The notes: generated from the letters alone by a model not told the origin. A stretch of DNA of 64,000 nucleotides from Bacteroidales bacterium (GCA_030656615.1 JAUSOY010000005.1:1-64000), one strand, 5' to 3'; positions 26,550 to 36,334 are shown, counted from the stretch's first letter. A program made the numbers and translations.

Positions 26550-28037
26550 TTATTGAATAATAATTTTCATAATCTGCTGATGGGCTTTTTTATCACTGAT
26601 TATCACATAATACAGACCATTTGACAGTCCATTAAGTTGTAAGGCCTCCGAAAACTGACCAGGACTGATATCCTTAATAAATACCTGTCGGCCATCCGGA
26701 GTAATAAACCTTAAGAGAATATTCCCAATATGATTTGCACTTGGTTTTATAAAAATCTGATCTCGTGCCGGATTTGGATACATCGAATTAATAATTCTCG
26801 AAATGGACACTGTATTTTCATCAATCCCGTAGGTAATACTCATTTCTCGAATTGTAAAAACAATATTTGATGCCGTAGGAGCGGCGGCTGTCAAAGTAAG
26901 CTGATAGGCTATGGCGCTTTTACCGGTATATTCGGGAAGAATTTTGTAGTCTCCGTAAGGGATGTTTTTAAATGAGAAATTTCCGAGCGAATCGCTGTAA
27001 GTGAATTTGAGTAGATTGTTGTTTGTTCCAAGTAAGAGTATTGGAATTCGTTGAGCTGGGTCGCTGGTGATGTCTGACAGATTATTCCCATAAAAAATTC
27101 CTCCACTGATATTGGCATAACCTTTTTGAATATCTGGATTAGCAATCAGCATGATTTGGGAATTAAAAATGTTTGTGTACAGGTTAATTTCCTGTGCCAT
27201 GCTCCAAAGAGCTTTATTACCCGAATACGTAGGGAGGTATTTAGTGTAATTGTTTGAGCCTGGAAGGGGTTCAGCTTTAAGGATGTATCTGCCGGCAGGT
27301 ATTCCGTAAAAGTAATACGCTCCAATATTGGAAGTAAACGTGGAATCCATCAAACTTAATCCAGTTGCTTTTTTTTGGTACAACCAAATCTGACATGGCC
27401 ATGCAGGATACATCCCAGAAAATATTTGTCCGGCCAGTGAATGATACTGTCCGGGTTGTGCCATCACGGTCTTACAGATACTATCACCGCATTGAGGTTC
27501 ATAACAACTGTACACGGTCAAACACACCTGATAATCGCCTTCCGTAAGATATTGATGGGAAGGGTTTTGTGCATTCGATTGTTGTCCATCGCCAAAGTCC
27601 CATTCCCATGCGATAATATTTTCGGTCGAAAGGTCTGTAAAATGAAAAAGTAGAGGATTTCCCGGATCGACTAAATACGAGAACTCCGCGTTAATATCAG
27701 GAGGTTGCCCAATCGTTATGAAACTGGAATAGGTATAGCTGCAACCGAACGAATCGGCAGTATATAATGTTACCAGAAAGTCGCCTGTTGTGTTGTATAT
27801 ATGTTGTGTGGTTTGTCCCGAATCGGTTTCGCCATCACCAAAATCCCATTCCCAGATTGTAGTGTATGGAGACATTGAATAGGCCGTAAAATCGGCTGAA
27901 TTATTCGTTATAACAACAGAAAAGTAGCTTTGGCAGGAGTCGGCCGTAGGATAATTTTGCGGAAGGGCTTTTAAGGCCATTCCATTCGTTGCAAAAAATG
28001 TAAGAATCAGTAGTGTTGGAAAGTATTTCATGGCCAT
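26550..28037 (-). CDS. T9SS-exported protein with two PKD domains
   Basis: A 495-residue relative of the protein encoded downstream. Signal peptide at residues about 1-22, two PKD repeats (WDFGDGETD and WDFGDGQQS), two carboxypeptidase-like beta domains with paired patterns (GAYYFYGIPAGRYILKAE; GNFSFKNIPYGDYKILPE), and a sorting domain (SMYPNPARDQIFIKP ... GLYYVIISDKKAHQQIMKIIIQ). Start at ATG 28037 or 28031. It lies 4 nt after the membrane/beta-barrel gene, so it is in the sigma-factor operon. Confidence 0.9.
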   Translation of the reverse strand: MAMKYFPTLLILTFFATNGMALKALPQNYPTADSCQSYFSVVITNNSADFTAYSMSPYTTIWEWDFGDGETDSGQTTQHIYNTTGDFLVTLYTADSFGCSYTYSSFITIGQPPDINAEFSYLVDPGNPLLFHFTDLSTENIIAWEWDFGDGQQSNAQNPSHQYLTEGDYQVCLTVYSCYEPQCGDSICKTVMAQPGQYHSLAGQIFSGMYPAWPCQIWLYQKKATGLSLMDSTFTSNIGAYYFYGIPAGRYILKAEPLPGSNNYTKYLPTYSGNKALWSMAQEINLYTNIFNSQIMLIANPDIQKGYANISGGIFYGNNLSDITSDPAQRIPILLLGTNNNLLKFTYSDSLGNFSFKNIPYGDYKILPEYTGKSAIAYQLTLTAAAPTASNIVFTIREMSITYGIDENTVSISRIINSMYPNPARDQIFIKPSANHIGNILLRFITPDGRQVFIKDISPGQFSEALQLNGLSNGLYYVIISDKKAHQQIMKIIIQ

Positions 28038-28041
28038 ATTA

Positions 28042-29286
28042 TTACAATTGAATTAAAACGGAGGCACGCATTCCAAAGGCAAAGGGTTTATCGGTGGTGG
28101 CTTTTTCGTACACCGAATTGAAGTAATATTTCAGGTGGGGTTCTAGTTGAAGGCTGAGCCCTTTACCAAACCACATATTGCAAATGGGTCCTGCGGTAAA
28201 TTGCCAGTTAGTTTTTAGTCGGTCAGGACTAATATTCGTCATTGAAATTACCCTATTATTTCCGGCGTCATATGTAGGTTCTGAATTTGATGCATCTATC
28301 AGCAAAGAAAGTTGTGGCCCGGCTCTTAATCCGAAACTCAGGTTTTTCCATTCGGCGAAATCATAACCCATCACCAATGGGATCTGAAGATACGTATATG
28401 TTGAGGAGACGATGCTTTTTTCATTTTCGATTCTTTCATCGTAAATTGTAACATCGCTTAAATAGTATTTTGGTACAAGAACATGATTTTCGGCATCATA
28501 CATAAAACTCATCGAATCGAGTTTTTGATAGGAACCAAGATATGATTGGTAAGCCATATCCCACTCTTCATTGCTGCGGTTATGGCTGATTCCCATTCCC
28601 ATTCGTATGGAATACCGATGAAGCTGGTAGTTTATTTCAAGCCCGGCCGAACGCATATTTTTGGCATCAAGGCCAGTGGTATTAAAAAGCCATTCCGGAG
28701 TAAAAAATAATCCGGCAGAAAGACTTTGTTCGGGCCTGGTTTTAACACGGATAGCTGAAGAATTTGTTTCATCGGTTGTTTTAGGGAGCATCACCCGTAA
28801 ATCAGTCTTTCGGTTTAAAAGGGTTTTTGGTACTAAAGAAAAGCGTTGCTCACGAAGAGGTATCATATTAATTCGCTGAAATTCAGCAAGAATTATGCGT
28901 GATGCAGGTTGATCAATAATCTCTTTTTGATTCGCTTGATTGTTTATAGGTTTATTTAGAGGTTGAAGAGGAAAATTTTCGTCCGGTAATGATGCTTCTT
29001 TGGTTAATAATTCGGTATTAGCTTCCTTATCAACACTTTGTATAGTGTTTTTATGTACAGGTAAAACGCTATTTGACGCTGTTTGCTTATTTTGAAATAT
29101 GATTAGTATGCCCGAAATAAAAATTGCGACTATCAAAACGGCGGCAATGAATATCGTATTTCTAAACCACGGTTTTGAAATCGGTACGGGCACAGGCAGC
29201 TTACCAGCCTGATAGGGAGGAGGTAAAATCTCATGCCCATCAAGACGCTGCCGTAAATAGTCGTCAAAATTGTTATTAGCTTCCAT
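28042..29286 (-). CDS. Inner-membrane-anchored protein with C-terminal outer-membrane beta-barrel, putative anti-sigma partner
   Basis: A 414-residue protein with an unusual layout: a short N-terminal cytoplasmic part (1-41, DDYLRQRLDGHEILPPP), one membrane helix (about 43-64), a long linker rich in Asn, Gln and Lys (65-180), and a C-terminal region of amphipathic strands (about 200-414) resembling outer-membrane beta-barrel proteins, with LQIPLVMGYDF and GLRAGPQLSLLI and ending RASVLIQL. The gene overlaps the ECF sigma gene by 11 nt, the position of an anti-sigma factor. A role in holding the sigma factor and sensing the outer membrane is inferred; no canonical zinc anti-sigma motif is visible. 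Confidence 0.75.
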   Translation of the reverse strand: MEANNNFDDYLRQRLDGHEILPPPYQAGKLPVPVPISKPWFRNTIFIAAVLIVAIFISGILIIFQNKQTASNSVLPVHKNTIQSVDKEANTELLTKEASLPDENFPLQPLNKPINNQANQKEIIDQPASRIILAEFQRINMIPLREQRFSLVPKTLLNRKTDLRVMLPKTTDETNSSAIRVKTRPEQSLSAGLFFTPEWLFNTTGLDAKNMRSAGLEINYQLHRYSIRMGMGISHNRSNEEWDMAYQSYLGSYQKLDSMSFMYDAENHVLVPKYYLSDVTIYDERIENEKSIVSSTYTYLQIPLVMGYDFAEWKNLSFGLRAGPQLSLLIDASNSEPTYDAGNNRVISMTNISPDRLKTNWQFTAGPICNMWFGKGLSLQLEPHLKYYFNSVYEKATTDKPFAFGMRASVLIQL

Positions 29287-29857
29287 AGTGTTGTAAAACC
29301 TTTTTACGGTTTAAAGTTTCTTCCATATATTTTTTAAGCAATGCTCTGGCTTTTAAAAGCTGGGTTTTGCTTGTGCTTTCTGTAATTTCCAGAAGACTGG
29401 CTATTTCTTTATGCGAATAGTCTTCGAAAATATAAAGATTGAAGACTGTGCGATATCCATCCGCTAAGCGTCCGATGCAGCGATGTATTTCATCTGTATC
29501 AAGACTATTGAAATTTTCAGTAGAATTATCCGGATGTTTAATTTTCATTGGATTAACTGTTTCGAGGTCGATAAGGTGAAGGCTTTTGTCTTTATTTCGC
29601 AGATAATTAAGGGCTTGATTAACGATGATTCGGGTCATCCAGGCTTGAAGAGCGCCTTTGTTTCGGAATTCGAACGAAGGGAGGTGTTGAAAAACTTTGA
29701 TAAAAGTCTCCTGCAGCACATCCTCCGCCACATCTTGCTGAGGGATATACCGTAAACATATGCTCAGCAAACGGCCGGCATAGCGGTAATATAAGGCCTC
29801 ACAGGCCTTTTGATTACCTCTGATACATTCCTTAACGAGGGATTGTTCTGATTCCAT
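29276..29857 (-). CDS. ECF-type RNA polymerase sigma factor
   Basis: A 193-residue sigma-70 family protein with region 2 (YRYAGRLLSICLRYIPQQDVAEDVLQETFIKVF) for -10 recognition and core binding, and region 4 (GYRTVFNLYIFEDYSHKEIASLLEITESTSKTQLLKARALLKK) with the helix-turn-helix. It is the first gene of a minus-strand cluster that includes a membrane partner and two surface PKD proteins, which are likely targets. No TAnnTTTG element is seen upstream. Confidence 0.93.
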   Translation of the reverse strand: MESEQSLVKECIRGNQKACEALYYRYAGRLLSICLRYIPQQDVAEDVLQETFIKVFQHLPSFEFRNKGALQAWMTRIIVNQALNYLRNKDKSLHLIDLETVNPMKIKHPDNSTENFNSLDTDEIHRCIGRLADGYRTVFNLYIFEDYSHKEIASLLEITESTSKTQLLKARALLKKYMEETLNRKKVLQHYGS

Positions 29858-30080
29858 AGCTATGTGCTATTAAAATAACACAAAAAAACAGGAAGGTTGC
29901 CTGAAGAAGTGAAATAATTATCGAAATTCTTAAAATAATCTTAAAATGTACCCGATTTCAGATTCCAATCCGTAAAAATGATGGAATTATTGTCTGCGGA
30001 ATTCATGGAATTGAAAAATCATCCGTCAGCTGCAATCGTTAACTTTTTTCACTCGGGCATATTTACTTCTGGAATATTCG

Positions 30081-32504
30081 CTATTCATATTTAATGGCTT
30101 CGGCCGGAATAGAAACGGCTGCCTTCCAGGTATGCCAGCTGGTAGTTAACAGAGCGATAGACAATGCTAACATTCCTGATAAAAGATATATGTCCCAGCT
30201 AATGGGTATATGGAAGGCGAAATTTGCCAGCCATTGTTGCAATAACCAGGTTCCTGCCGGGGCAGCAATCAGGAAAGCAATGGCAACCAATACTGTAAAT
30301 TCCCGATATAACATCCTCATAATAATATTGTTGGGAGCTCCCATAATTTTTCGGATACCAATTTCGCGTGAGCGGCGCTCAGTAACAAAAGAAGAGAGGC
30401 CAAGCAAACCCAACAGTGCAATAAAAATGGATAATATCCCTGAAATACGAAAGATACTGGCGGTTTTCTTCTCGGCTGAGTACATTTCCAACATATTCTG
30501 CTCCAGAAAGCGGAATTCGAAAGGATTTTGAGATCCAAGGGTGGCCCAAACTTTTCCTGCGTGGTCAATGACATTCTGATTGTTTATTCCGTCTGTTTTG
30601 ATGGTCAAGTAATATCCGGGTCTGTCCTGAAGAAAGAATAAAAGGGGCTCTATTTCATTATGCAAGGATACGTAATGGAAATCCTTCACAACGCCAACTA
30701 CTTTGGTATGATAGCGTGCTGTTCCATCAAGTTCAATATCAAAATCGATCTTTTTACCCAGAGGATTATCGGTCCAACCCAACTTACGGGCGGCGGCTTC
30801 ATTAATAATCACTGCTTTTTGGGCATCGGTACCCATTCGGGGGTCAAAATCACGACCCATAATTATATGATATTTCATTAACCCAACTTGGCTGGTATCC
30901 ATCAGAATCCAATTAAGAGCCATATCCTGCATTTTTTCTTTTTGTTCGACTCTTACAACGGAAATGGCGTTTACAGATCCCGGAATTCCATTAGAGGTTG
31001 ATACCTCAAGAACGTGTGGATTTTTTAGTAATTCATTACGCATCACCGGAGCTTTTTTTCGGAATGTAGAATCGGTAAGTTCACATATCATAACATTCTC
31101 CTTTTCAAATCCCAGTTCTTTATTCTGCAGGAAATATATTTGTTTGGCTACTGTAATGCTGGCCATTATCATGATAATTGAAATTACAAACTGAAAAACA
31201 ACTAGGGTTTTACGTAAAAACCCTTTACTGCTTCGGCCTTTTGTGGTGGTGCCTCTTAATACAACCATAGGTTCAAATGATGACAGATATAATGCAGGGT
31301 AAGCGCCAGAAATAATCCCGGTAATAATGGCAATTCCGGCAATAATACTTAGCATAAATGGCTTAAACATCAGGCTGTAACTTAGTTCTTTGCCACTAAG
31401 TTGATTAAATGAGGGGAGTAGAATAAAAAGTAATGCCAAAGCTATTATTGTACTTATTACTGATAGCAGCATGGATTCGCCGAAAAATTGAGACATAATC
31501 TGTAAGCGGTGTCCGCCAACAACTTTTCGGATACCTACTTCACGGGCACGGGCACTTGAGCGGGCCGTGGCCATATTCATGTAGTTAATGGCTGCCAGTA
31601 AAAGGATAAATACCGATACCCCAAGAAAAATCCAGACATATGATTTATTGCCGGTCGGTAGATCCCCCATGAGATGTTCCCGATGGTGGGTACTATCTAA
31701 ACGGGTGGTCATTAAGTTAAAGGATGCGTTGATTTGCTTTCCGACAGGTTCCATAAACTTCGTGTAAAATGCCGGAATCCGGTCATGAATCTGCTGGATA
31801 TTACTGTTTTCGTTTAACAGGATGTAGGTATAGGCTCCAAGATTCCAGAATGCCACAGGCTCCATTGAATTAAAACGTTCGGTACCAATTGCGTTTCCAA
31901 TGGTTACCGTTGAGATCAGTCCATCAAATTTTAGGTGGGAGTTAGAGGAGCAGTCCTTGACCACTCCGGTAACCTTAAGGTTCCTTTTTTGCTCGGTCTG
32001 CACACTGAGCCCTATCGGATTTTTATCCCCGAAGTATTTTAAGGCCATACTTTGGGTCATAACAATGGAATTTATATCCTTTAGTGCATCATCCGGATTC
32101 CCGTAAATGAACGTATGATCAAAAATGGAGAAAAGGGTGCTGTCGGCGTAAAATATCCTCTTTTCGGTAAACTGATTATTTTCATAACTCAGTCGGATAT
32201 TGTCATCGGCATAAAGGCGGACAAAACTTTCGACTTCAGGAAATTCCAGTTTAAAAGCGGGCCCCATGGGCGTAGCAGCCAAGGCGAAACGGTCGTGTTT
32301 TCCACTAATCGTAAAATCAGATTCTATGCGATAAATTCGTTTATATTTATTGTTATGCTGATCGAAACTTAACTCATCCCATACATAAAGCATGAGAAAA
32401 AGGGCTGTAATAATACCCGCCGATAATCCGGCAATATTGATAAAAGCATAAAACCGGTTTCGTGTTATACTTCGAAAGGCTGATCGCAGGTAACTATAAA
32501 ACAT
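30081..32504 (-). CDS. MacB/FtsX-type ABC transporter permease
   Basis: An 807-residue protein of the FtsX family as found in Bacteroidota: N-terminal membrane helix (about 18-42), a periplasmic MacB_PCD domain (about 45-250), three helices (about 285-440), a second periplasmic domain (about 460-640), and three C-terminal helices. The repeated cytoplasmic motif AREVGIRKVVGG / SREIGIRKIMGA precedes each helix set. Eight helices in two halves is typical. It lies 28 nt after its ATPase gene. Members use mechanical work on periplasmic or outer-membrane substrates; the substrate here is unknown. Confidence 0.92.
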   Translation of the reverse strand: MFYSYLRSAFRSITRNRFYAFINIAGLSAGIITALFLMLYVWDELSFDQHNNKYKRIYRIESDFTISGKHDRFALAATPMGPAFKLEFPEVESFVRLYADDNIRLSYENNQFTEKRIFYADSTLFSIFDHTFIYGNPDDALKDINSIVMTQSMALKYFGDKNPIGLSVQTEQKRNLKVTGVVKDCSSNSHLKFDGLISTVTIGNAIGTERFNSMEPVAFWNLGAYTYILLNENSNIQQIHDRIPAFYTKFMEPVGKQINASFNLMTTRLDSTHHREHLMGDLPTGNKSYVWIFLGVSVFILLLAAINYMNMATARSSARAREVGIRKVVGGHRLQIMSQFFGESMLLSVISTIIALALLFILLPSFNQLSGKELSYSLMFKPFMLSIIAGIAIITGIISGAYPALYLSSFEPMVVLRGTTTKGRSSKGFLRKTLVVFQFVISIIMIMASITVAKQIYFLQNKELGFEKENVMICELTDSTFRKKAPVMRNELLKNPHVLEVSTSNGIPGSVNAISVVRVEQKEKMQDMALNWILMDTSQVGLMKYHIIMGRDFDPRMGTDAQKAVIINEAAARKLGWTDNPLGKKIDFDIELDGTARYHTKVVGVVKDFHYVSLHNEIEPLLFFLQDRPGYYLTIKTDGINNQNVIDHAGKVWATLGSQNPFEFRFLEQNMLEMYSAEKKTASIFRISGILSIFIALLGLLGLSSFVTERRSREIGIRKIMGAPNNIIMRMLYREFTVLVAIAFLIAAPAGTWLLQQWLANFAFHIPISWDIYLLSGMLALSIALLTTSWHTWKAAVSIPAEAIKYE

Positions 32505-32531
32505 TGCTCCTAATGATTAGAAAATGAAAGA

Positions 32532-33221
32532 TTAAAGGGCAAATTTCCGATTGATGTTTTCGTTGATAATCTGACCATCAAACAGTCGTAATATGCGTTG
32601 TGAGTATTCAGCATCACGCAGGCTGTGTGTAACCATAATGATGGTCGTACCGGCTTTGTTTAATTGGTCAAGGAGTTCCATAACTTCTTCGCCATGAGCA
32701 GAATCCAGATTTCCCGTGGGTTCATCCGCTAAAATCAGTCGTGGCTTAACCACTACGGCTCTTGCCACGGCTACACGCTGCTGCTGCCCACCAGATAGTT
32801 GTAGAGGAAAATGATTCCGGCGGTGAGCAATATTCATTTGTTCCATCACCTCAATTACCCGTTTTTTACGTTCCTGGCTGCCAATGCCAAGGTACAACAG
32901 AGGTAATTCGATATTTTCAAATACACTCAGGTCTTCTATCAGATTAAAATTCTGGAATATGTAACCAAGGTTTTGTTTGCGGAGATTGGCCCTGCTTTTT
33001 TCAGGAAGACTTGAAACTTCCTCATTCATAAATTGATAGGAACCACTACTACAGCGGTCAAGCATGCCAAGTATATTTAGAAGTGTCGACTTTCCACATC
33101 CGGAAGGCCCCATTATGGCTACAAATTCACCTTCTTTTACTTCTATGCTTACACGATCGAGTGCCGTCGTTTCAATTTCGTCGGTGCGAAATATTTTAAT
33201 AAGCTCGGAGGTCTTTATCAT
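32532..33221 (-). CDS. ABC transporter ATP-binding protein (LolD/MacB type)
   Basis: A 229-residue ATPase with Walker [11 protein letters not shown] loop, signature [14 protein letters not shown], Walker [14 protein letters not shown] and H-loop TH in MVTHS. It is the energising subunit for the downstream permease, and the pair forms a two-gene minus-strand operon. Divergent from lysC. Confidence 0.95.
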   Translation of the reverse strand: MIKTSELIKIFRTDEIETTALDRVSIEVKEGEFVAIMGPSGCGKSTLLNILGMLDRCSSGSYQFMNEEVSSLPEKSRANLRKQNLGYIFQNFNLIEDLSVFENIELPLLYLGIGSQERKKRVIEVMEQMNIAHRRNHFPLQLSGGQQQRVAVARAVVVKPRLILADEPTGNLDSAHGEEVMELLDQLNKAGTTIIMVTHSLRDAEYSQRILRLFDGQIINENINRKFAL

Positions 33222-33335
33222 AATGTTGCTTATGTGATTACTTATAGAAGACGCAAATTTTTATTATTTGTTACATTTCGTGATGCTTAAAAAGGTTAAA
33301 TTCAGGTTAAAGTTTATACAAAGCTTTCTGGTTTT

Positions 33336-33365
33336 TTTGCTTTTCGTCGATTGCACTTACCTTTG
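33336..33365 (+). promoter_or_regulatory. Promoter of lysC
   Basis: TTTG (33336-33339), 18-bp spacer, TACCTTTG (33358-33365): a full match to the Bacteroidota -33/-7 consensus. Transcription would start near 33371, which rules out the upstream in-frame start at 33351. Confidence 0.65.
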
Positions 33366-33386
33366 CTTGGATTAAATCTCAACGAA

Positions 33387-34673
33387 ATGAAGGTTTTTAA
33401 ATTTGGTGGTGCCTCTGTTAAGGATTACGGGGCCGTACAAAATTTGGGTCGTATTCTTGATATGTATTCGAGCAGCCCTTTGTTGGTGGTTATTTCTGCC
33501 ATGGGAAAAATGACCAATGCGCTTGAATTGTTGTTGAATTTGGTGTTGAAAGGCCAGAAGGAAGACGCCAAACAAAAACTCAGCGAAATATCTTCCTTTC
33601 ATCTTACCATTGCTTTTGAATTGTTTGAAGATAAAAATCACCCCGTTTTTGAAATCATTCGTAATTATATACAAGCACTGGAAGATTTTTGTAATCAGGA
33701 TGAATTTCTTCCCTATGATATTCAATACGATAGCATCGTTTGTTATGGTGAACTCTTGTCAACAGCCATTGTATCTCAATACCTCAACGATACATCCCGC
33801 ACCAATGTTTTTATGGATGCCCGAAAGCTCATCGAAACAGATAATACCTGGCGAAATGCCCGGATATTTTGGGATGAAACAACAGAAAAGATTCGAACTG
33901 ATGTTCTTCCCATTCTTAGTAAAGGAAATAGCATTGTTACTCAGGGATTTATAGGCGCTGATAAAAATGGAAATTCCACCACACTCGGGCGGGAAGGTTC
34001 CGATTTTTCTGCTGCAATTTTTGCCTTTGCGATCGATGCGGATGATGTTACCATATGGAAGGATGTGCCCGGTGTACTGAATGCTGACCCAAAGTACTAT
34101 CCAAATGCCGTAAAGCTGGGTGAAATTTCTTATGAAGAAGCCGTTGAGCTGGCCTATTACGGCGCCACCATCATCCATCCTAAAACTATTAAACCACTCG
34201 AAAACAAACAGATACCTTTGTATGTGAAGTCTTTTATAAATCCTAAAACCCCGGGTTCAGTAATTCAGAATCCGAAGGATGATTACCAAAGTACTCCATC
34301 TTATATTTTCAAAATTAATCAGGTATTAATTTCCATTTCGCCCCGTGATTTTTCATTCATTGCCGAAGACAATCTCAAGGAGATTTTCGAAGTGTTCGGG
34401 AAATATGGTTTGCGTATCCATTTGATGCAGAATTCAGCTGTCAGTTTTTCAGTGGTGACGGATGATACGGAAGGAAGAACCTTGGCGGCCATCGAAGAAC
34501 TGATGAAGCAATACCGAGTACGCTATAATACCGGATTGATGTTGACCACTATACGTCATTACAATCAGGAGACCATTGCAAAAGTATTGCAATGCAGAAC
34601 AATATTGCTCGAACAACGAAGTCGTGTTACGGTGCAGTTTGTAACGGCGGAATCTTCAATCAGGGATTTTTAG
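33387..34673 (+). CDS. lysC: Aspartate kinase
   Basis: Phosphorylates L-aspartate, opening the pathway to lysine, threonine, methionine and diaminopimelate. The 428-residue monofunctional enzyme starts MKVFKFGGASVKD with the family KFGG motif, and continues with GREGSDFSAAIFA and ITIIHPKTIKPLE-like residues (actual ATIIHPKTIKPLE). C-terminal ACT domains from about 310 onward (VLISISPRDFSFIAEDNL) suggest feedback control. Start at ATG 33387 is supported by the promoter position. It is monocistronic as far as can be seen. Confidence 0.94.
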   Translation: MKVFKFGGASVKDYGAVQNLGRILDMYSSSPLLVVISAMGKMTNALELLLNLVLKGQKEDAKQKLSEISSFHLTIAFELFEDKNHPVFEIIRNYIQALEDFCNQDEFLPYDIQYDSIVCYGELLSTAIVSQYLNDTSRTNVFMDARKLIETDNTWRNARIFWDETTEKIRTDVLPILSKGNSIVTQGFIGADKNGNSTTLGREGSDFSAAIFAFAIDADDVTIWKDVPGVLNADPKYYPNAVKLGEISYEEAVELAYYGATIIHPKTIKPLENKQIPLYVKSFINPKTPGSVIQNPKDDYQSTPSYIFKINQVLISISPRDFSFIAEDNLKEIFEVFGKYGLRIHLMQNSAVSFSVVTDDTEGRTLAAIEELMKQYRVRYNTGLMLTTIRHYNQETIAKVLQCRTILLEQRSRVTVQFVTAESSIRDF

Positions 34674-34700
34674 GAAATCGAAATAGGATTCTTTAACAGT

Positions 34701-35021
34701 TTATTCGGAACGTTCGTCACTCCAACGACTAATATTTTTCTGAATGTATTTGGCGATACGATGATATTCTCCTTTATTGCGGATGATACGATCGTGAAAG
34801 CGTTCCTGCCAAACCATGAAACCGGGTGTTCTATTTAGTAGATTTATTTGTTTGGTAGCCGACGATTTAAACCCGGCAACAAAAGATGAAATGGATTTTG
34901 GTGGCCTGTATGCAACACCGTAATTCTTTATATCTGTCAATGGAATTATACCATAAATTTCAGGGTTGTTCTCAAAATGATGGTTTATAGATTGAATGGA
35001 TTCGACCGTTTGGGATGCCAT
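34701..35021 (-). pseudogene. RAYT (REP-associated tyrosine transposase) fragment
   Basis: A 106-residue frame matching the C-terminal half of Y1/RAYT transposases: SSFVAGFKSSATKQINLL, then VWQERFHDRIIRNKGEYHRIAKYIQKNISRW. The tyrosine in KYIQKN corresponds to the catalytic Tyr of this family. The N-terminal HUH (His-x-His) metal site expected in a full-length protein is missing. Just upstream of the frame are palindromic and tandem repeats, so the gene end has been replaced or lost at that point. Probably inactive. Confidence 0.75.
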
Positions 35022-35024
35022 GCC

Positions 35025-35056
35025 AGCTTGAGACGCACGGCCGTGCGTCTCAAGCT
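35025..35056. repeat. 32-bp perfect palindrome (REP-like)
   Basis: AGCTTGAGACGCACGG followed by its exact reverse complement CCGTGCGTCTCAAGCT. It sits 3 bp from the RAYT fragment, as expected for the substrate of such a transposase. Confidence 0.85.
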
Positions 35057-35172
35057 GCGAAATCGGATATTCGATATTATTTTGAGGTACCGGAAGGCCG
35101 TGCGTCTCAAGCTGCGAAATCGGATATTCGATATTATTTTGAGATACCGGAAGGCCGTGCGTCTCAAGCTAT
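35039..35172. repeat. 57-bp tandem repeat carrying REP half-sites
   Basis: Units begin GGCCGTGCGTCTCAAGC at 35039, 35096 and 35153, exactly 57 bp apart. The first two are complete and differ at one visible base (GAGGTACC / GAGATACC); the third is partial and diverges after GTCTCAAGCT. The units contain the AT-rich block CGGATATTCGATATTATTTT. Confidence 0.85.
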
Positions 35173-35197
35173 GAAATTGGTATAAACCGTTGTTTGT

Positions 35198-36334
35198 TTA
35201 TACAGGGCGGGAATAAAATCTATTTACGGCCTTGCATACACGTTTTATTTTGCTTTGGTTGATGGCGGTATAAAAGGGCAGACGTAGTATGCATTCCGAG
35301 AAATTTACGGTATTGGGTAATTCGCGGCCATCGTGTTTATTAATGAAATAGGGACTTTGATGCAGCGGCAAATAATGAAAAACAGCATGTATATCCTGAG
35401 ATTTTAAGAAATCGAGGAGGGAATTTCTTTCATCCTCATTTTTAGCCAAAATATAAAACATATTGCCATTGACGTGAGCATAATAGGGAATAACAGGAAG
35501 ACGGATTTTACCGCTATCTTCCAGGGGTTTCAATAGTTTATAGTAAGATTTCCAGGCGTTTATGCGCTTTTTTTGGATTCGCTTAAATGCACTGAGCTGG
35601 GCAAAAAGAAAAGCAGAAACCATTTCAGACGGAAGAAAAGAAGAGCCTAAATCTACCCAACCGTATTTATCCACTTCGCCCCGATAAAATGCGGCACGAT
35701 TTGTTCCTTTTTCCCAAATAATTTCTGCCCTGGCAGAATACGTCTCATCGTTAATGCTCAGCATACCGCCTTCGCCGGAAATGATGTTTTTCGTTTCATG
35801 AAACGAAAAAGTACCAAACTGTCCAATGCTGCCCAGTACCTTTCCCTTGTAATAGCTTCCGATGGCATGGGCGGCATCTTCAATCACCATCAGATTATGT
35901 TTACGGGCAATATTCATAATGGCATCCATATCGCAGGCGATGCCTGAATAATGCACCACAACAATGGCTTTGGTGGACTGATTGATTAATGCTTCGATAC
36001 CGGCCGGGTCAATATTGGGAACATCAGGCAGGGTATCGGCAAAGCGTATGACGGCTCCTCTCAATAAAAAAGCATTGGCCGTCGACATAAAAGTAAAGGA
36101 TGGCATGATTACCTCATCGCCGGGCTTTATTTCGCTGAGGATGGCTGTCATTTCGAGGGCATCGGTGCAGGAGGATGTCAGTAAACTTTTTTTGAAGCCA
36201 AATTCCCTTTCAAAAAAACGGTGACATTTCTTTGTAAATATTCCATTCCCTGAAATATGACCGGAAACGGCCGCCCTCACAAGATTAAAAATCTCGCGGC
36301 CACTATAATAAGGTTTATTGAATGGAATTTTCAT
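35198..36334 (-). CDS. wecE: dTDP-4-amino-4,6-dideoxygalactose transaminase-like (DegT/DnrJ family)
   Basis: PLP-dependent sugar aminotransferase acting on a nucleotide 4-keto-6-deoxyhexose. 378 residues. The PLP lysine is K182 in FSFHETKNIISGEGG, which is the WecE/RffA form of the motif. Also present are SSCTDALEMTA, PGDEVIMPSFTFMSTANA and VIEDAAHAIGS. It is likely to make an amino sugar for O-antigen, capsule or a surface glycan. It is divergent from a flippase gene 83 bp away, which supports that role. The symbol reflects closest resemblance; the sugar product is not proven. Confidence 0.85.
   Translation of the reverse strand: MKIPFNKPYYSGREIFNLVRAAVSGHISGNGIFTKKCHRFFEREFGFKKSLLTSSCTDALEMTAILSEIKPGDEVIMPSFTFMSTANAFLLRGAVIRFADTLPDVPNIDPAGIEALINQSTKAIVVVHYSGIACDMDAIMNIARKHNLMVIEDAAHAIGSYYKGKVLGSIGQFGTFSFHETKNIISGEGGMLSINDETYSARAEIIWEKGTNRAAFYRGEVDKYGWVDLGSSFLPSEMVSAFLFAQLSAFKRIQKKRINAWKSYYKLLKPLEDSGKIRLPVIPYYAHVNGNMFYILAKNEDERNSLLDFLKSQDIHAVFHYLPLHQSPYFINKHDGRELPNTVNFSECILRLPFYTAINQSKIKRVCKAVNRFYSRPV

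Noticed and set aside
30094-30531. Plus-strand ORF antisense to the ABC permease
   Set aside because: Shadow of a well-supported membrane protein gene.
35039-35172. CRISPR array
   Set aside because: The units are continuous 57-bp tandem repeats with no variable spacers, and no cas gene is near.
34977-35174. ORFs across the 57-bp repeats
   Set aside because: Open frames in both directions arise because the repeat length is a multiple of three; no promoter or domain.
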